Below, piece after piece: positions 37,001 to 45,926 of a stretch of DNA of 64,000 nucleotides. The position numbers were made by a program, and so were the translations under genes. This DNA comes from Thiofilum sp. (GTDB taxonomy: Bacteria; Pseudomonadota; Gammaproteobacteria; Thiotrichales; Thiotrichaceae): contig NZ_JADJTF010000001.1 in the NCBI RefSeq assembly GCF_016711335.1, forward strand, positions 3,038,001 to 3,102,000, written 5' to 3'. The stretch's first letter is position 1. Every line of letters starts with the position of its first letter. The notes beneath the pieces are model-generated. The model ran no database searches. It saw nothing but the letters and a program-made list of their open reading frames with translations, and had not been told where the DNA came from.

Positions 37001-39634
37001 TCAATACCAAGCTTTCATCCAAGTCTCTTGAAATTGCATCAGGGCATCGTATTTAGGCGATTCTGCACGCGCCTTATTTAAATGCTCTTTAATCCCCCAG
37101 CTTCCCCACTGATGGAAACTTTGAGGTAGGGTATAGGCTACAAATAACTTTCCGCCCGCACTCTTCCACTCAGTCAGCAATTTTGTATACGCATCGCCCA
37201 TACGCGGATCACGATTTGCCGCTTCAAATAAGGCACGAACTGTATTAAGCCTAGTTATCTCTGTCTCGTAGGCTGCTAAAGCAGCATTAAACTCGGCATC
37301 ACTACTGTAATTACTACGTAAAGGTTTACTAGGCCACTTGACTGCTAAATGTTGTCCGCCTTCATACGCAATCAGACTAACATTTTTAGCCACTGCAACT
37401 GCTTGTTGTAATTTTATTTTCTCAATAATTGCATTTAAACCATAAGGGTCTTTAGCGTTATTAATAATCTCAAAAATATCATCTACCTGAGTCACTTGAG
37501 AAAGTAGTTTAGGCGCATTAGCTTCTGTACAGGCACTAGGAACGCGATCCCAACAGCCTTGAAAATACGGTGCAATTGCCAAGGCGTCTACCACACTTGC
37601 AGTATTGTCGTAATTAAGCATGTTGCGCGATAAATCGACATTATTATAAAAACTCCCTAATACCCGTACAAAGCGACTATTAGTGCCAAATACATCAGTC
37701 CAAATAGCGAATATTTCTTTCGAGCGCTTAGCGGTATAAAGCGCTCCCGCCCAAAACTCAGGTGCACTCGGATAAAGCGCACCTAGACCTAAGTCCATAC
37801 CTTTTTTACGTACATAAAGCGCTGCCCAAAAAATGCCGTTCCACGTTTCGTTGCTATATTCGATATAAGGTTTTAGGGTAGGATCAAGACGAGCATTGAC
37901 CATAGTAGCGAATTGACGCACATAGTCATCATCAGCATTATGAGGAATATTAAACCAAGGATCGACTTTGAGAGTATTAGCTAATTGAATAATGACCTCT
38001 AAGGGTACACCGCGCCCATAACGTTCTAGTAAGGGTGAATCAGAATCCCCAGAAGCCCCCCAGACCGCATTATCTAATGTGCTGCGTTGTGACCATGTAA
38101 AGGGTTGCAACAAGCAGGTATTGTATACGTCTCCAGTACCAGAGCAGGCATGTGCAGGGCTTGCCTTCATAAAGTTCATCGTGCGTAATACTTTGAAGTT
38201 ACGCAGCTCACGTAAAAAATCAGGGTTGAAAACAACAGTATTACGATTAGCTAAAGACGTTTCAAAGGACTGATAGTCGCCACTCGCACAGTCTGTAGCA
38301 CTATTAACACGCTTATAGATATTACTAGCGCAAATACCACCGGGCATCACAATACGGATATTGCGAAGTGGATTAGCAGGGTCAGTAGCAGTAATTTGTA
38401 GACGAATGCCTGCTGACTGATCAGAAGCAGAACGACTACTAATCGCTACTTCAATCACATCTCGTCCGGTCTGAGTATTCGTACCCCGCGCTAGTCCAGA
38501 ATAAGCCAATGTACCTGAACCCTCATAAAGAACAATATATTGCCCTTCTGGTATAGCTCCTACAGGCACATTGCGTAGCGCTCCAGTTGTAGCAGATTTT
38601 AAAAAGGCATTGGCTTGAGAGGCACAACTTGTAGGTATAGTCGTTGGCCAGCCATTGCTATCATAAGTAATATCAGGGCAGGAGTATTCTTTGAAAGGAC
38701 GTGCTACACGAAATACATCCACAAAAGGTAAAGGTTGACCTCCTACACTGTCATGTTCGGGCTGAGGTTCTTCTAAATTAATGCCTAAAAAGGGCGTAAA
38801 GCTTGGTATTAAGGTAACGCCTGCGGCTTGTAATGTATCTGCGAATAAAGCCGTTGACTGGGTAAAATTTAAATTAGGTAGAGTAGTTTGTTGTGTAGAA
38901 AGCACATAACCATTAGTTCCATTCGCATCGGTATCTAATGAGGCGGCTAAGTTTTTAATATTAGACTCTACATTAGCTGCACAATTAGGCTGAGTAGAAC
39001 CCGTGCATAAAGCAGAGGCTAACTGCTTATGGGTCATGGAGGGTTGTGCTGCAATCGGACCAAAAGTTGTGCCCGCTATACTAAAACTAATATTACTGCC
39101 TGAAAGGTAAGTAAATGAGCCATCGTTAGTGGTAGCTGCATTGGTTGAATTAGAGTAACTAACATTGCCAAGTGGCAATAATTCTAAACCACTTGACACC
39201 GCATCCAAATACAATTTTCCTGTTAGAGGTGTAGGTGTAGGTGTAGGTGTAGGTGTAGGTGTAGGTGTAGGTGTAGGTGTAGGTGTAGGTGTAGGTGTAG
39301 GTGTAGGTGTGGGTGTAGGTGATCCACCACCGCCCCCACCTCCGCAGCCTGTAACAGTTGCTAACAGTAAAATACCCAGACCTTGTTGCCAGCCTACCTT
39401 CTGAGTACTTAAGCCACGACAAAGCTTTGAACGCTGTTGGATATTTTTTAGTGCTATGGTTAACGGCTCAGCTTGTAACTGCTGTTGAGCATGTTCAGCG
39501 CAACTACTTAAACCTAATTGGGTACGACAAGCGCATGCATAGCCCTTAGTAGGTGATAGATCCGTTTGGTAATAAGTCACCGCTCGCCGTAGTGCGCGTG
39601 AGATACCATTTATTAAAGGTTTTGTTATAGACAT
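37001..39634 (-). CDS. Surface lipoprotein-like protein: YidD-like N terminus, (PT)n linker, glycosidase-like domain
   Basis: 877 residues; ATG 39634 has AAGGGA about ten bases upstream. Residues 14-55 resemble divergent YidD (membrane insertion factor): YYQTDLSPTKGYACACR, then LSSCAEHAQQQL. Next come a hydrophobic segment and lipobox VTGC (Cys97), a Gly run, and a Pro-Thr linker (about 106-138) encoded by hexamer repeats. The large C-terminal part has aromatic segments typical of (beta/alpha)8 glycosidases: IEYSNETWNGIF (about 597) and LIAYEGGQHL (about 759) carry Glu residues placed like an acid/base and nucleophile. Function is inferred only; no substrate can be named. The fusion at the N terminus is unusual. 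Confidence 0.6.
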   Translation of the reverse strand: MSITKPLINGISRALRRAVTYYQTDLSPTKGYACACRTQLGLSSCAEHAQQQLQAEPLTIALKNIQQRSKLCRGLSTQKVGWQQGLGILLLATVTGCGGGGGGGSPTPTPTPTPTPTPTPTPTPTPTPTPTPTPTPLTGKLYLDAVSSGLELLPLGNVSYSNSTNAATTNDGSFTYLSGSNISFSIAGTTFGPIAAQPSMTHKQLASALCTGSTQPNCAANVESNIKNLAASLDTDANGTNGYVLSTQQTTLPNLNFTQSTALFADTLQAAGVTLIPSFTPFLGINLEEPQPEHDSVGGQPLPFVDVFRVARPFKEYSCPDITYDSNGWPTTIPTSCASQANAFLKSATTGALRNVPVGAIPEGQYIVLYEGSGTLAYSGLARGTNTQTGRDVIEVAISSRSASDQSAGIRLQITATDPANPLRNIRIVMPGGICASNIYKRVNSATDCASGDYQSFETSLANRNTVVFNPDFLRELRNFKVLRTMNFMKASPAHACSGTGDVYNTCLLQPFTWSQRSTLDNAVWGASGDSDSPLLERYGRGVPLEVIIQLANTLKVDPWFNIPHNADDDYVRQFATMVNARLDPTLKPYIEYSNETWNGIFWAALYVRKKGMDLGLGALYPSAPEFWAGALYTAKRSKEIFAIWTDVFGTNSRFVRVLGSFYNNVDLSRNMLNYDNTASVVDALAIAPYFQGCWDRVPSACTEANAPKLLSQVTQVDDIFEIINNAKDPYGLNAIIEKIKLQQAVAVAKNVSLIAYEGGQHLAVKWPSKPLRSNYSSDAEFNAALAAYETEITRLNTVRALFEAANRDPRMGDAYTKLLTEWKSAGGKLFVAYTLPQSFHQWGSWGIKEHLNKARAESPKYDALMQFQETWMKAWY
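39228..39321. repeat. GGTGTA hexamer tandem repeat
   Basis: About fifteen near-perfect 6-bp units (one variant GGTGTG) encode the Pro-Thr linker of the minus-strand lipoprotein. Changes in copy number would keep the frame and only change linker length. Confidence 0.9.
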
Positions 39635-39721
39635 GAGTTGTGTCCCTTATAGCGTCTTAAATAGAGGCTGCAAAATCTAGTTAATCTATAATAGCTGATA
39701 AGTATAGACTAGGATAATACG

Positions 39722-40099
39722 ATGAAAATTCCCACAAGCATCATTATATTGGTATCTTTTTTACTGAACCCTGCGTGGAGCGCTGAACGTCGACCTATTG
39801 CTCAATTTCAAGTCGCTCCATTGATACAAGCTAAGGTCATCGTTGCAGATCGTATGGTGCTAGTAAGCATTAATAACCAAGCCCTAAAACCTGTCGCTCC
39901 TGTGAATCCTTTCTTATGGCAGGAGTATCAAGGCGGCTATATTAAATATGGCGATTTTGATAAGGATAAAGTTCGAGAATTAGCCTTATTAACCAGTATT
40001 AGTTATGGCGGTATTAATCCTTGTTACTACATTTACCACTATAATAAACAACAACAGCGCTTTTTACGTAGTGGTGAGCCGATGCGGTGTAATTTATGA
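39722..40099 (+). CDS. Small secreted protein of unknown function
   Basis: 125 residues. A signal peptide (MKIPTSIIILVSFLL, cut near AWSA) is followed by about 105 residues ending GGYIKYGDFDKDKVRELALL and SYGGINPCYYIYHYN, with two Cys that may pair. The GDFDKDKVRELAL segment resembles the DxDxD calcium loop of FG-GAP/VCBS and XAC2610-like periplasmic proteins. Its stop overlaps the stop end of creD by six bases (convergent). Role unknown. Confidence 0.55.
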   Translation: MKIPTSIIILVSFLLNPAWSAERRPIAQFQVAPLIQAKVIVADRMVLVSINNQALKPVAPVNPFLWQEYQGGYIKYGDFDKDKVRELALLTSISYGGINPCYYIYHYNKQQQRFLRSGEPMRCNL

Positions 40100-41410
40100 A
40101 AGCTCTTCAGAGTGCTCACTAGATTCATGAGGGTTAAGATGACGTATTGAGCCTAACACTAATAATAATCCTAACAGTCCAGTACTCAGCACTATCCCCA
40201 AAATACCATAAGCGGGCAGGGTAGTCAGGTAATAAAAACTCATCAGCACGCCACTATAAAGTATGCCCGCAATAACTAAGGCACGACCACCCAAGACTAA
40301 GCCAAGAATAATACTATTGAAGCCTATCAAAGCAGCTAGGCTTAATTGCAAAGCACTCGCAAAAGGTAAAAGCGCCTCTAATGCCATTAGCAGTAAATAC
40401 ATTAAACTTACACTCACACCTACTATCACGTAGTGTAGCCAGTGTAATGTTCGACCCGACAATAATTCTAGTACTAAAGCCACTAATAGGACTAAACCCA
40501 ATAAAACAAAACTCCACTGTATTAAACGTCCCCAAACAATTTCCAAAGGATTCGTTGTCTTTTGCTCAATCCCAAACGGGGCTTGATGTAAATCAAAGGG
40601 TTTTATTTGATCTAGTACCCAATAAGCCGGATAACCTCGAACAAGAGCAGGAATCTGCCAAGTCCAAATCTGCATAGTGTTATTGAGCGCCTTACCTTGA
40701 GGCTTTCTAACACCAGTTGCTTGAATATTGAGTTGTTGGGGTATGGAAAGCGTCAACTCAGTTTTTTGTCCCACTGGCGTAAACGTTAAAGAGGAGCCTA
40801 ATTGCAGGGGTAATTGAATTTCAAACGGTTGAAAGCGGGCTTGTTCTTTAGTTTCCGGTAAACGTACATGAAAACCCGCTCCTAATGCAGGTAAAACTTG
40901 GGTATCGGCTTGTAAGTCTAAGTGTTCATTATTCCAAAACATTTTGACTTGATTTTGTAAGGCTCCCAAATCTTTGAGGCCCACGAGTAGTTGTACTTTA
41001 TCCCAGCGAATATTGCGTTCATTATCCAAATTGGGGTCAGTCAACGTTTGATAATCAAATTTACCGGTCAAAATAACTAAAGCACTTTGATCCGTATTGA
41101 TGGTAGTGCGAATATTTAACTCAGTGGGCAGTAAAACCGCCGTATGATCGGTGTAAACATCTTTACTGACCACTTTAGAAGCACCTTCTTTATCGGTCAC
41201 CGTTTCAACACTAACAAAATGATCGACATAAGGAATGACTAACAGGGGAGCGGTAATATGTTGCGGCTTAAGGTTTTCTAGGTTAGTCACTGTACTTTTA
41301 GGGGCTTGCTGCAAGTAGTGTAGGGTAGCCATGAGGAATAGGGTGGAAATAACAGCAGCCCATGCTACCAAACCAATCCGAGCACTAAGTGTATTGAACA
41401 ATGACAGCAT
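40094..41410 (-). CDS. creD: CreD-family inner membrane protein
   Basis: 438 residues from ATG 41410; a TTG start 11 codons earlier is possible but less likely. One N-terminal helix, a large periplasmic beta-rich domain (about 40-285; LKPQHITAPLLVIPYVDH, NPLEIVWGRLIQW), then about five or six C-terminal membrane helices. This is the CreD layout. In E. coli creD is controlled by CreBC and affects envelope integrity and colicin tolerance; no creBC genes are near here. Biochemical function is not established. Confidence 0.8.
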   Translation of the reverse strand: MLSLFNTLSARIGLVAWAAVISTLFLMATLHYLQQAPKSTVTNLENLKPQHITAPLLVIPYVDHFVSVETVTDKEGASKVVSKDVYTDHTAVLLPTELNIRTTINTDQSALVILTGKFDYQTLTDPNLDNERNIRWDKVQLLVGLKDLGALQNQVKMFWNNEHLDLQADTQVLPALGAGFHVRLPETKEQARFQPFEIQLPLQLGSSLTFTPVGQKTELTLSIPQQLNIQATGVRKPQGKALNNTMQIWTWQIPALVRGYPAYWVLDQIKPFDLHQAPFGIEQKTTNPLEIVWGRLIQWSFVLLGLVLLVALVLELLSGRTLHWLHYVIVGVSVSLMYLLLMALEALLPFASALQLSLAALIGFNSIILGLVLGGRALVIAGILYSGVLMSFYYLTTLPAYGILGIVLSTGLLGLLLVLGSIRHLNPHESSEHSEELS

Positions 41411-42058
41411 AATTCCCCAAAAGACTAACGCACAAGATGCCAACTATAGCAGCAAAAGACGCTCCCAGACGGGAAAATATAAGGGGCTACCAATGATAAA
41501 TACCGTTATAATATGTAATAATTAACTTTAATATATGGTTTTAAGTTATTGATATTTAATAATATTAATTCTTATCAATCTTACGTAATTGAGGCTCAAA
41601 AGGGTAGACTATACTGTGCTTGACTCAGAACCGATAGAGCTTCAATTTATTAGGAACTAGACAACTTAAGCCATAGAGCTAAAGTTTTTTTGCATCTATC
41701 TAACATAACAAATTGATTTTTTATGGCGGCACGATGGTACGAATACAAAAAATTTCGGTTCTTGTGTACTGAAATGATCGCTTATATGGCTCGCTAAAAA
41801 TTGGTGCAACATTTGTTCTAATAATGCTGTGTGATTTATTGACCAAAAGACCCAAGAGACAGAGTTCGTGGCTTATATAAATGAGTCGTCTTGATAAAAA
41901 GGTAGGTGTTTAGCCCAGTTGAGGGTATGCCCTAAGCCTATATTGGAGTCTAATTACATTATTTTACATAATATACATTATAATGAAAAGTGATAAGTAT
42001 TAGATTGGTAGCCTTACATAGTAAAAACCTTGCTTAAGAGGACGTTTTTTGCTCAATT
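41411..42058. other. Long AT-rich intergenic region
   Basis: About 650 bases with no gene I can support. It holds AT-rich promoter-like stretches near 41510-41600 and 41955-42000. A 24-codon frame at 41723-41797 (MAARWYEYKKFRFLCTEM...) has coding-like residues but no ribosome binding site. A 19-codon stretch near 41840-41900 ends in TGA. These could be debris of a lost gene. No tRNA or structured RNA was recognised. Confidence 0.6.
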
Positions 42059-42400
42059 TTAGTATACAGGGACTAGATTAGGATTGGGGCTTAGCAGACG
42101 TTTACCAATTAATGTCTCGATATAGCGCTTTACGGTAGCTTTTTGTTCACCCGCGAAACGTACTCCAACGCCGCCTCTAGCATGATTCGGTGGCGTAATC
42201 CAGACCACTATACCCGGCACTAGAATCTTTTTATTTTCAGACTGCAATGACACCTGAATCACCACATTCTCATGAAACTCTAGTGCTTCTTGTGTAGGTA
42301 CAAATAATCCCCCGTCCTTAATATGCGGCATGTAATGACAATATAATTGATCTGCATTATCTAATAATAAAGCTAAACGTTTAGGTGGAATAATAGCCAT
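42059..42400 (-). CDS. pilZ: PilZ domain protein (type IV pilus)
   Basis: 113 residues forming a PilZ beta-barrel: GGLFVPTQEALEFHENVVIQ, VWITPPNHARGGVGVRFAGE. It lacks the RxxxR/DxSxxG cyclic-di-GMP pair, as in the PilZ proper that supports type IV pilus assembly through FimX/PilB. It follows holB by 19 bases, the conserved place of pilZ in gammaproteobacteria. It ends the long minus-strand cluster that begins at fabD. Confidence 0.9.
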   Translation of the reverse strand: MAIIPPKRLALLLDNADQLYCHYMPHIKDGGLFVPTQEALEFHENVVIQVSLQSENKKILVPGIVVWITPPNHARGGVGVRFAGEQKATVKRYIETLIGKRLLSPNPNLVPVY

Positions 42401-42419
42401 AGTTAACTCTAAGTTATTG

Positions 42420-43373
42420 TTATGATTTAATTAACTGCCATTGAGCAATAATAGTTTCTATAAAAATCTGATTATTAATCGGATGATCAGCTAAAGGTTT
42501 TAAAGTTTCCCAATGCTGCATGAGCTTCCATAATTGCCCGCTAGAACAACTACTTAACCATACTTGTAAGGGATGGTTAGATTGCTCCCCTAAGCCATAA
42601 GTTACTTTTAATTGCTGCTGTAAGATTATATAAAGCCAATTTAATAGCTCGTGACGCGAGTATTTTTGCCATGTCTGAGCAAAGGCTATCAGGCTCCCCT
42701 GTCTCATCAGCACTTGAGCCAGTTGTGTCATAAAGGCTTGCTGTTGAGTAACCTGCTCTCCTTGGTCTAAAGTGACAGCATACAAGGGACGACCTAAGGC
42801 TTGGCTTAATAGCACTTCAGGTTCATGCTGAAGTGTTTGAGTCTTTAGCCATATTATCGCTTGCTCAGTACTGGGTAAGGCTAAACGTAATTGTTGGCAA
42901 CGACTGCGAATAGTAGGCAATAGCCGACCGGGCTGATAGCTCAATAGTAGCAAATGAGTATTAGGCGTCGGCTCCTCTAGCATTTTAAGCAGGCTATTAG
43001 CCGCATTAGTATTTAAGTACTCGGCGGGGCTAATGACAGCCACTCGCACAGGGCTATAGCTAATACTTAAAGTTAGAAAATGCCCTAGCTCTCTAACACT
43101 ATCCACACTAATTGTTGTTTTATCTTCAGCAGGTTTAATCCAGAGTTGATCGGGGTGTGCACCTGCTTGATAAACCTCACAACTACGACAGTGACCACAA
43201 GCAAACCCTTCATGAGTGGGGTTGAGGCATAGTAAGCTATGTCTCAGTGCCTCAATAAAAGCCTCATGACCACAGCCATCTTCTCCACTAAACAATAACG
43301 CATGAGGTAAGCGTTCGGCTAATTTAGCGTGTTGTACTAATTGCCATGTACTTTCATGCCAAGGGTAAATCAC
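42420..43373 (-). CDS. holB: DNA polymerase III subunit delta prime
   Basis: 317 residues. AAA+ clamp-loader fold. The P-loop is degenerate (SGEDGCGHEAF, no Lys), as expected for delta prime, which does not hydrolyse ATP. A four-Cys zinc module is visible (LCLNPTHEGFACGHCRSCEVY), then TISVDSVRELG, NTNAANSLLKMLEEP and the SRC motif RSRCQQLRL. It helps load the beta clamp at the replication fork. Its start overlaps the tmk stop. Confidence 0.94.
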   Translation of the reverse strand: MIYPWHESTWQLVQHAKLAERLPHALLFSGEDGCGHEAFIEALRHSLLCLNPTHEGFACGHCRSCEVYQAGAHPDQLWIKPAEDKTTISVDSVRELGHFLTLSISYSPVRVAVISPAEYLNTNAANSLLKMLEEPTPNTHLLLLSYQPGRLLPTIRSRCQQLRLALPSTEQAIIWLKTQTLQHEPEVLLSQALGRPLYAVTLDQGEQVTQQQAFMTQLAQVLMRQGSLIAFAQTWQKYSRHELLNWLYIILQQQLKVTYGLGEQSNHPLQVWLSSCSSGQLWKLMQHWETLKPLADHPINNQIFIETIIAQWQLIKS

Positions 43374-44005
43374 CGCCCTACCTCAGCCATAAACTCATCT
43401 AAATAGTGCAACATTTGCGCGGTCACCTGTTCGAGTGAATGTTCGGCCTGAACAATACGATATTGTTGTGGGTATTGTTGTGCGCGTGCTAAGTACCCTG
43501 CTCTGATACGCTCAAAAAAAGCTAAGTGCTCTTGCTCAAAACGATCCGCTGCCCCGCGCTTTTTGGCTCGCCCCATCCCTATATCCACAGCCAAATCAAA
43601 TAATAAGGTATGATCAGGACGTAATACGCCTTGCACCCATGTTTCAAGCTTAGCAATACGGTCTTGATTTAAGCCGCGCCCAAAGCCTTGATAAGCATAA
43701 GTAGCATCGGTGAAGCGATCGCATAATACCCACTGCCCTTGATTTAAAGCGGGTAAAATAGTGCGTTGAATATGTTCATTACGAGCAGCAAACATGAGTA
43801 AGAGTTCAGTATCGGGGTGCATAGCGGGTAGTTCTGGATTAAGTAATACCGCACGGATACTCTCCCCTACTACGGTTCCCCCCGGCTCTCGTGTCATAAT
43901 CACTGCAATCCCTTGTTGGCGCAGATACTCCGCCGCTATAGGTAACTGAGTGCTTTTCCCCCCTCCTTCGCCGCCCTCAAAGGTAATGAATAATCCACGT
44001 TTCAT
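43370..44005 (-). CDS. tmk: Thymidylate kinase
   Basis: 211 residues. P-loop FEGGEGGGKSTQLP (about 9-22), DR motif LCDRFTDATYAYQGFGRG, and LID segment AKKRGAADRFEQE, matching bacterial Tmk. Phosphorylates dTMP to dTDP. Overlaps mltG and holB by four bases each, so translation is probably coupled. Confidence 0.96.
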   Translation of the reverse strand: MKRGLFITFEGGEGGGKSTQLPIAAEYLRQQGIAVIMTREPGGTVVGESIRAVLLNPELPAMHPDTELLLMFAARNEHIQRTILPALNQGQWVLCDRFTDATYAYQGFGRGLNQDRIAKLETWVQGVLRPDHTLLFDLAVDIGMGRAKKRGAADRFEQEHLAFFERIRAGYLARAQQYPQQYRIVQAEHSLEQVTAQMLHYLDEFMAEVGR

Positions 44006-45138
44006 TCTTGCACCTGTAACTCAAGAACCTCTGCATTAGCATTAGGCTGAGTGGTCGTGTCTGTGGTGGTATTAGCAGTAGGGGGCGCGGAAGATTCGCG
44101 TTTTGACTGGCTACGAATTTCTTTTAAATAACTCGCTACCGCTCTTTGATGTTCTGCATAGGTTTTGGAGAAATTATGCCCACCATTGCCTGTCGCCACA
44201 AAATAAAGCGCATCCGTTTGCGCAGGATGCATCACGGCATCAATCGCTGCTTTGCTAGGTGTAGCAATCGGTGTAGGTGGCAAGCCTTTGCGGGTATAAC
44301 TATTGTAAGGAGTATCACGTTGCAAATCGGCTTTACGCAAATTGCCAGCATATTGATCACCTAGACCATAAATGACGGTAGGATCGGTTTGCAGCAGCAT
44401 ACCTTTAGCTAGGCGATTTAAAAATAGCCCTGCAATCAAAGGACGCTCTTCAGGTACTCCAGTTTCTTTTTCTACCACTGAAGCGAGAATTAAGGCTTCG
44501 TAAGGGGTGTTAATATGGGTATTAGGTTGGCGTTTATCCCATGCCTGCATGAGATACTCATACATGGTGTTATAGCTACGCTGTAAAAACTCTTTGTCAG
44601 TCATATTGCGCGGAAAGTGATAGGTATCGGGATAGAACCAACCTTCGGGATGAGGGTATTGTGTTTGACCTAATAAGGGCATGAGATTGGCATAATCAGC
44701 ATCAGTGAGTGTCTGCTGTAGATCTGGGTGGGTTTTGATAGTACGCACAATATCTTTAAAGGTCTTACCCTCAATAATCGATAGTTGATACTGCACGGTT
44801 TGACCCGAAATAAAACGCTTGAACACATCATCAATCGTCATGCCCGGAGTCAGTTCATACTCCCCTGCTTTGATTTTACTCGCATACTCTTCATGCCGTG
44901 CATGAGCTTGAACTAGCCACTCGGAGGTATCCAAAGCACTCGGGGGTAATAAATTAGCCTGACGCAAATCTTGCGCAACCCGTTTGACACTACTGCCCTG
45001 CTTCACAGTGAAATGAGTAGTTTGTGTGATGGGTAATGGGGTATCTAAAAATTGCTGATAGTGCCAATAAGCGTAGCCAGCACCTAAAAGTGCCAACAGT
45101 AAAACCACACTAAATCCGGTCAATAATGCTTTTTTCAT
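44002..45138 (-). CDS. mltG: Endolytic murein transglycosylase
   Basis: 378 residues, one N-terminal membrane helix (about 5-25), a LysM-like/YceG periplasmic domain. Catalytic Glu lies in LASVVEKETGVPEERP. Other YceG signatures: PHPEGWFYPDTYHF, LLQTDPTVIYGLG, and YNSYTRKGLPPTPI. It cleaves nascent glycan strands and sets their length at the inner membrane. The C-terminal Thr/Pro/Asn tail (about 335-378) is low-complexity. Between pabC and tmk, the usual place. Confidence 0.95.
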   Translation of the reverse strand: MKKALLTGFSVVLLLALLGAGYAYWHYQQFLDTPLPITQTTHFTVKQGSSVKRVAQDLRQANLLPPSALDTSEWLVQAHARHEEYASKIKAGEYELTPGMTIDDVFKRFISGQTVQYQLSIIEGKTFKDIVRTIKTHPDLQQTLTDADYANLMPLLGQTQYPHPEGWFYPDTYHFPRNMTDKEFLQRSYNTMYEYLMQAWDKRQPNTHINTPYEALILASVVEKETGVPEERPLIAGLFLNRLAKGMLLQTDPTVIYGLGDQYAGNLRKADLQRDTPYNSYTRKGLPPTPIATPSKAAIDAVMHPAQTDALYFVATGNGGHNFSKTYAEHQRAVASYLKEIRSQSKRESSAPPTANTTTDTTTQPNANAEVLELQVQE

Positions 45139-45926
45139 AAACAGTAAGGTTGTAATTGCTGTTGTAAGGTTTGAATACTATCGGCTATGACATAGTGTTG
45201 CTGTCTAAATTCCCTAACCGGCCATAAACCAATGACCGAGTTAGTCATAAACACACTGTGAGCATTGAGCACGTCCTGTACTCGTAAGTTTTGAATTCGT
45301 ACATCCATCCTGCTCTGCTGAGCTAGTTTTAGTACTTGCGCTCGCATAATGCCTGCAATTCCACAAGCTTCTATTGGAGGGGTTATCAGTACTTGGTGTT
45401 GAGTATAGATAAAAAGATTACTCATAGTACCCTCAATCACATGATGATGATGATCCATGACCAATCCTTCCTGCCAGTGAGCCTCACATTCAGCGCGTGC
45501 CAATACCTGCTCTAAACGATTCAGATGTTTAAAACCTGCTAGATAAGACTGATAAGCAAGGCGTATCCCTGTCACTAAGCCTAATACAATGCCCTGACTC
45601 GCATACTCTGGGGGGTAACGGGGGGCTGGACTGAGTTGTATAATAGTGCGTGGTTCATTTAAACCCACAGGATTATAACCGCGTTGCCCACTACCGCGAG
45701 TGACGATGACTTTGAGCACACCGCGCTCAGTAGCGCTACAGGCTTCTAATAGTTGTTGTTTTAATAAAGTTAAATCCAACCCTTTTAGTCTTAACGCTTC
45801 TAAGCCCCATTGCAAGCGAGCTAAATGCTCCTCTAATAGCAAAGGGTTTCCTGCTTTAACTGCAATCGTTTCCCATACTCCATCCCCATAGGCTAGCCCT
45901 CGATCATCGACGGGGATACTAAGCAT
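45135..45926 (-). CDS. pabC: Aminodeoxychorismate lyase
   Basis: 263 residues, fold-type IV PLP enzyme. RGLAYGDGVWET start, the PLP Lys in GFKHLNRLEQVLARAE, and VIEGTMSNLFIY, AGIMRAQVL phosphate-binding segments. It converts 4-amino-4-deoxychorismate to p-aminobenzoate and pyruvate for folate synthesis. Overlaps the end of pabB by eight bases, linking the two steps. Confidence 0.92.
   Translation of the reverse strand: MLSIPVDDRGLAYGDGVWETIAVKAGNPLLLEEHLARLQWGLEALRLKGLDLTLLKQQLLEACSATERGVLKVIVTRGSGQRGYNPVGLNEPRTIIQLSPAPRYPPEYASQGIVLGLVTGIRLAYQSYLAGFKHLNRLEQVLARAECEAHWQEGLVMDHHHHVIEGTMSNLFIYTQHQVLITPPIEACGIAGIMRAQVLKLAQQSRMDVRIQNLRVQDVLNAHSVFMTNSVIGLWPVREFRQQHYVIADSIQTLQQQLQPYCL

Noticed and set aside
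39159..39422. Frames encoding Val-Gly or Tyr-Thr runs
   Set aside because: They are other-frame readings of the GGTGTA repeat inside the lipoprotein gene.
41723..41797. Short frame MAARWYEYKKFRF... of 24 codons
   Set aside because: Residues look coding, but no Shine-Dalgarno and no neighbouring support; noted only as possible debris of a lost gene.
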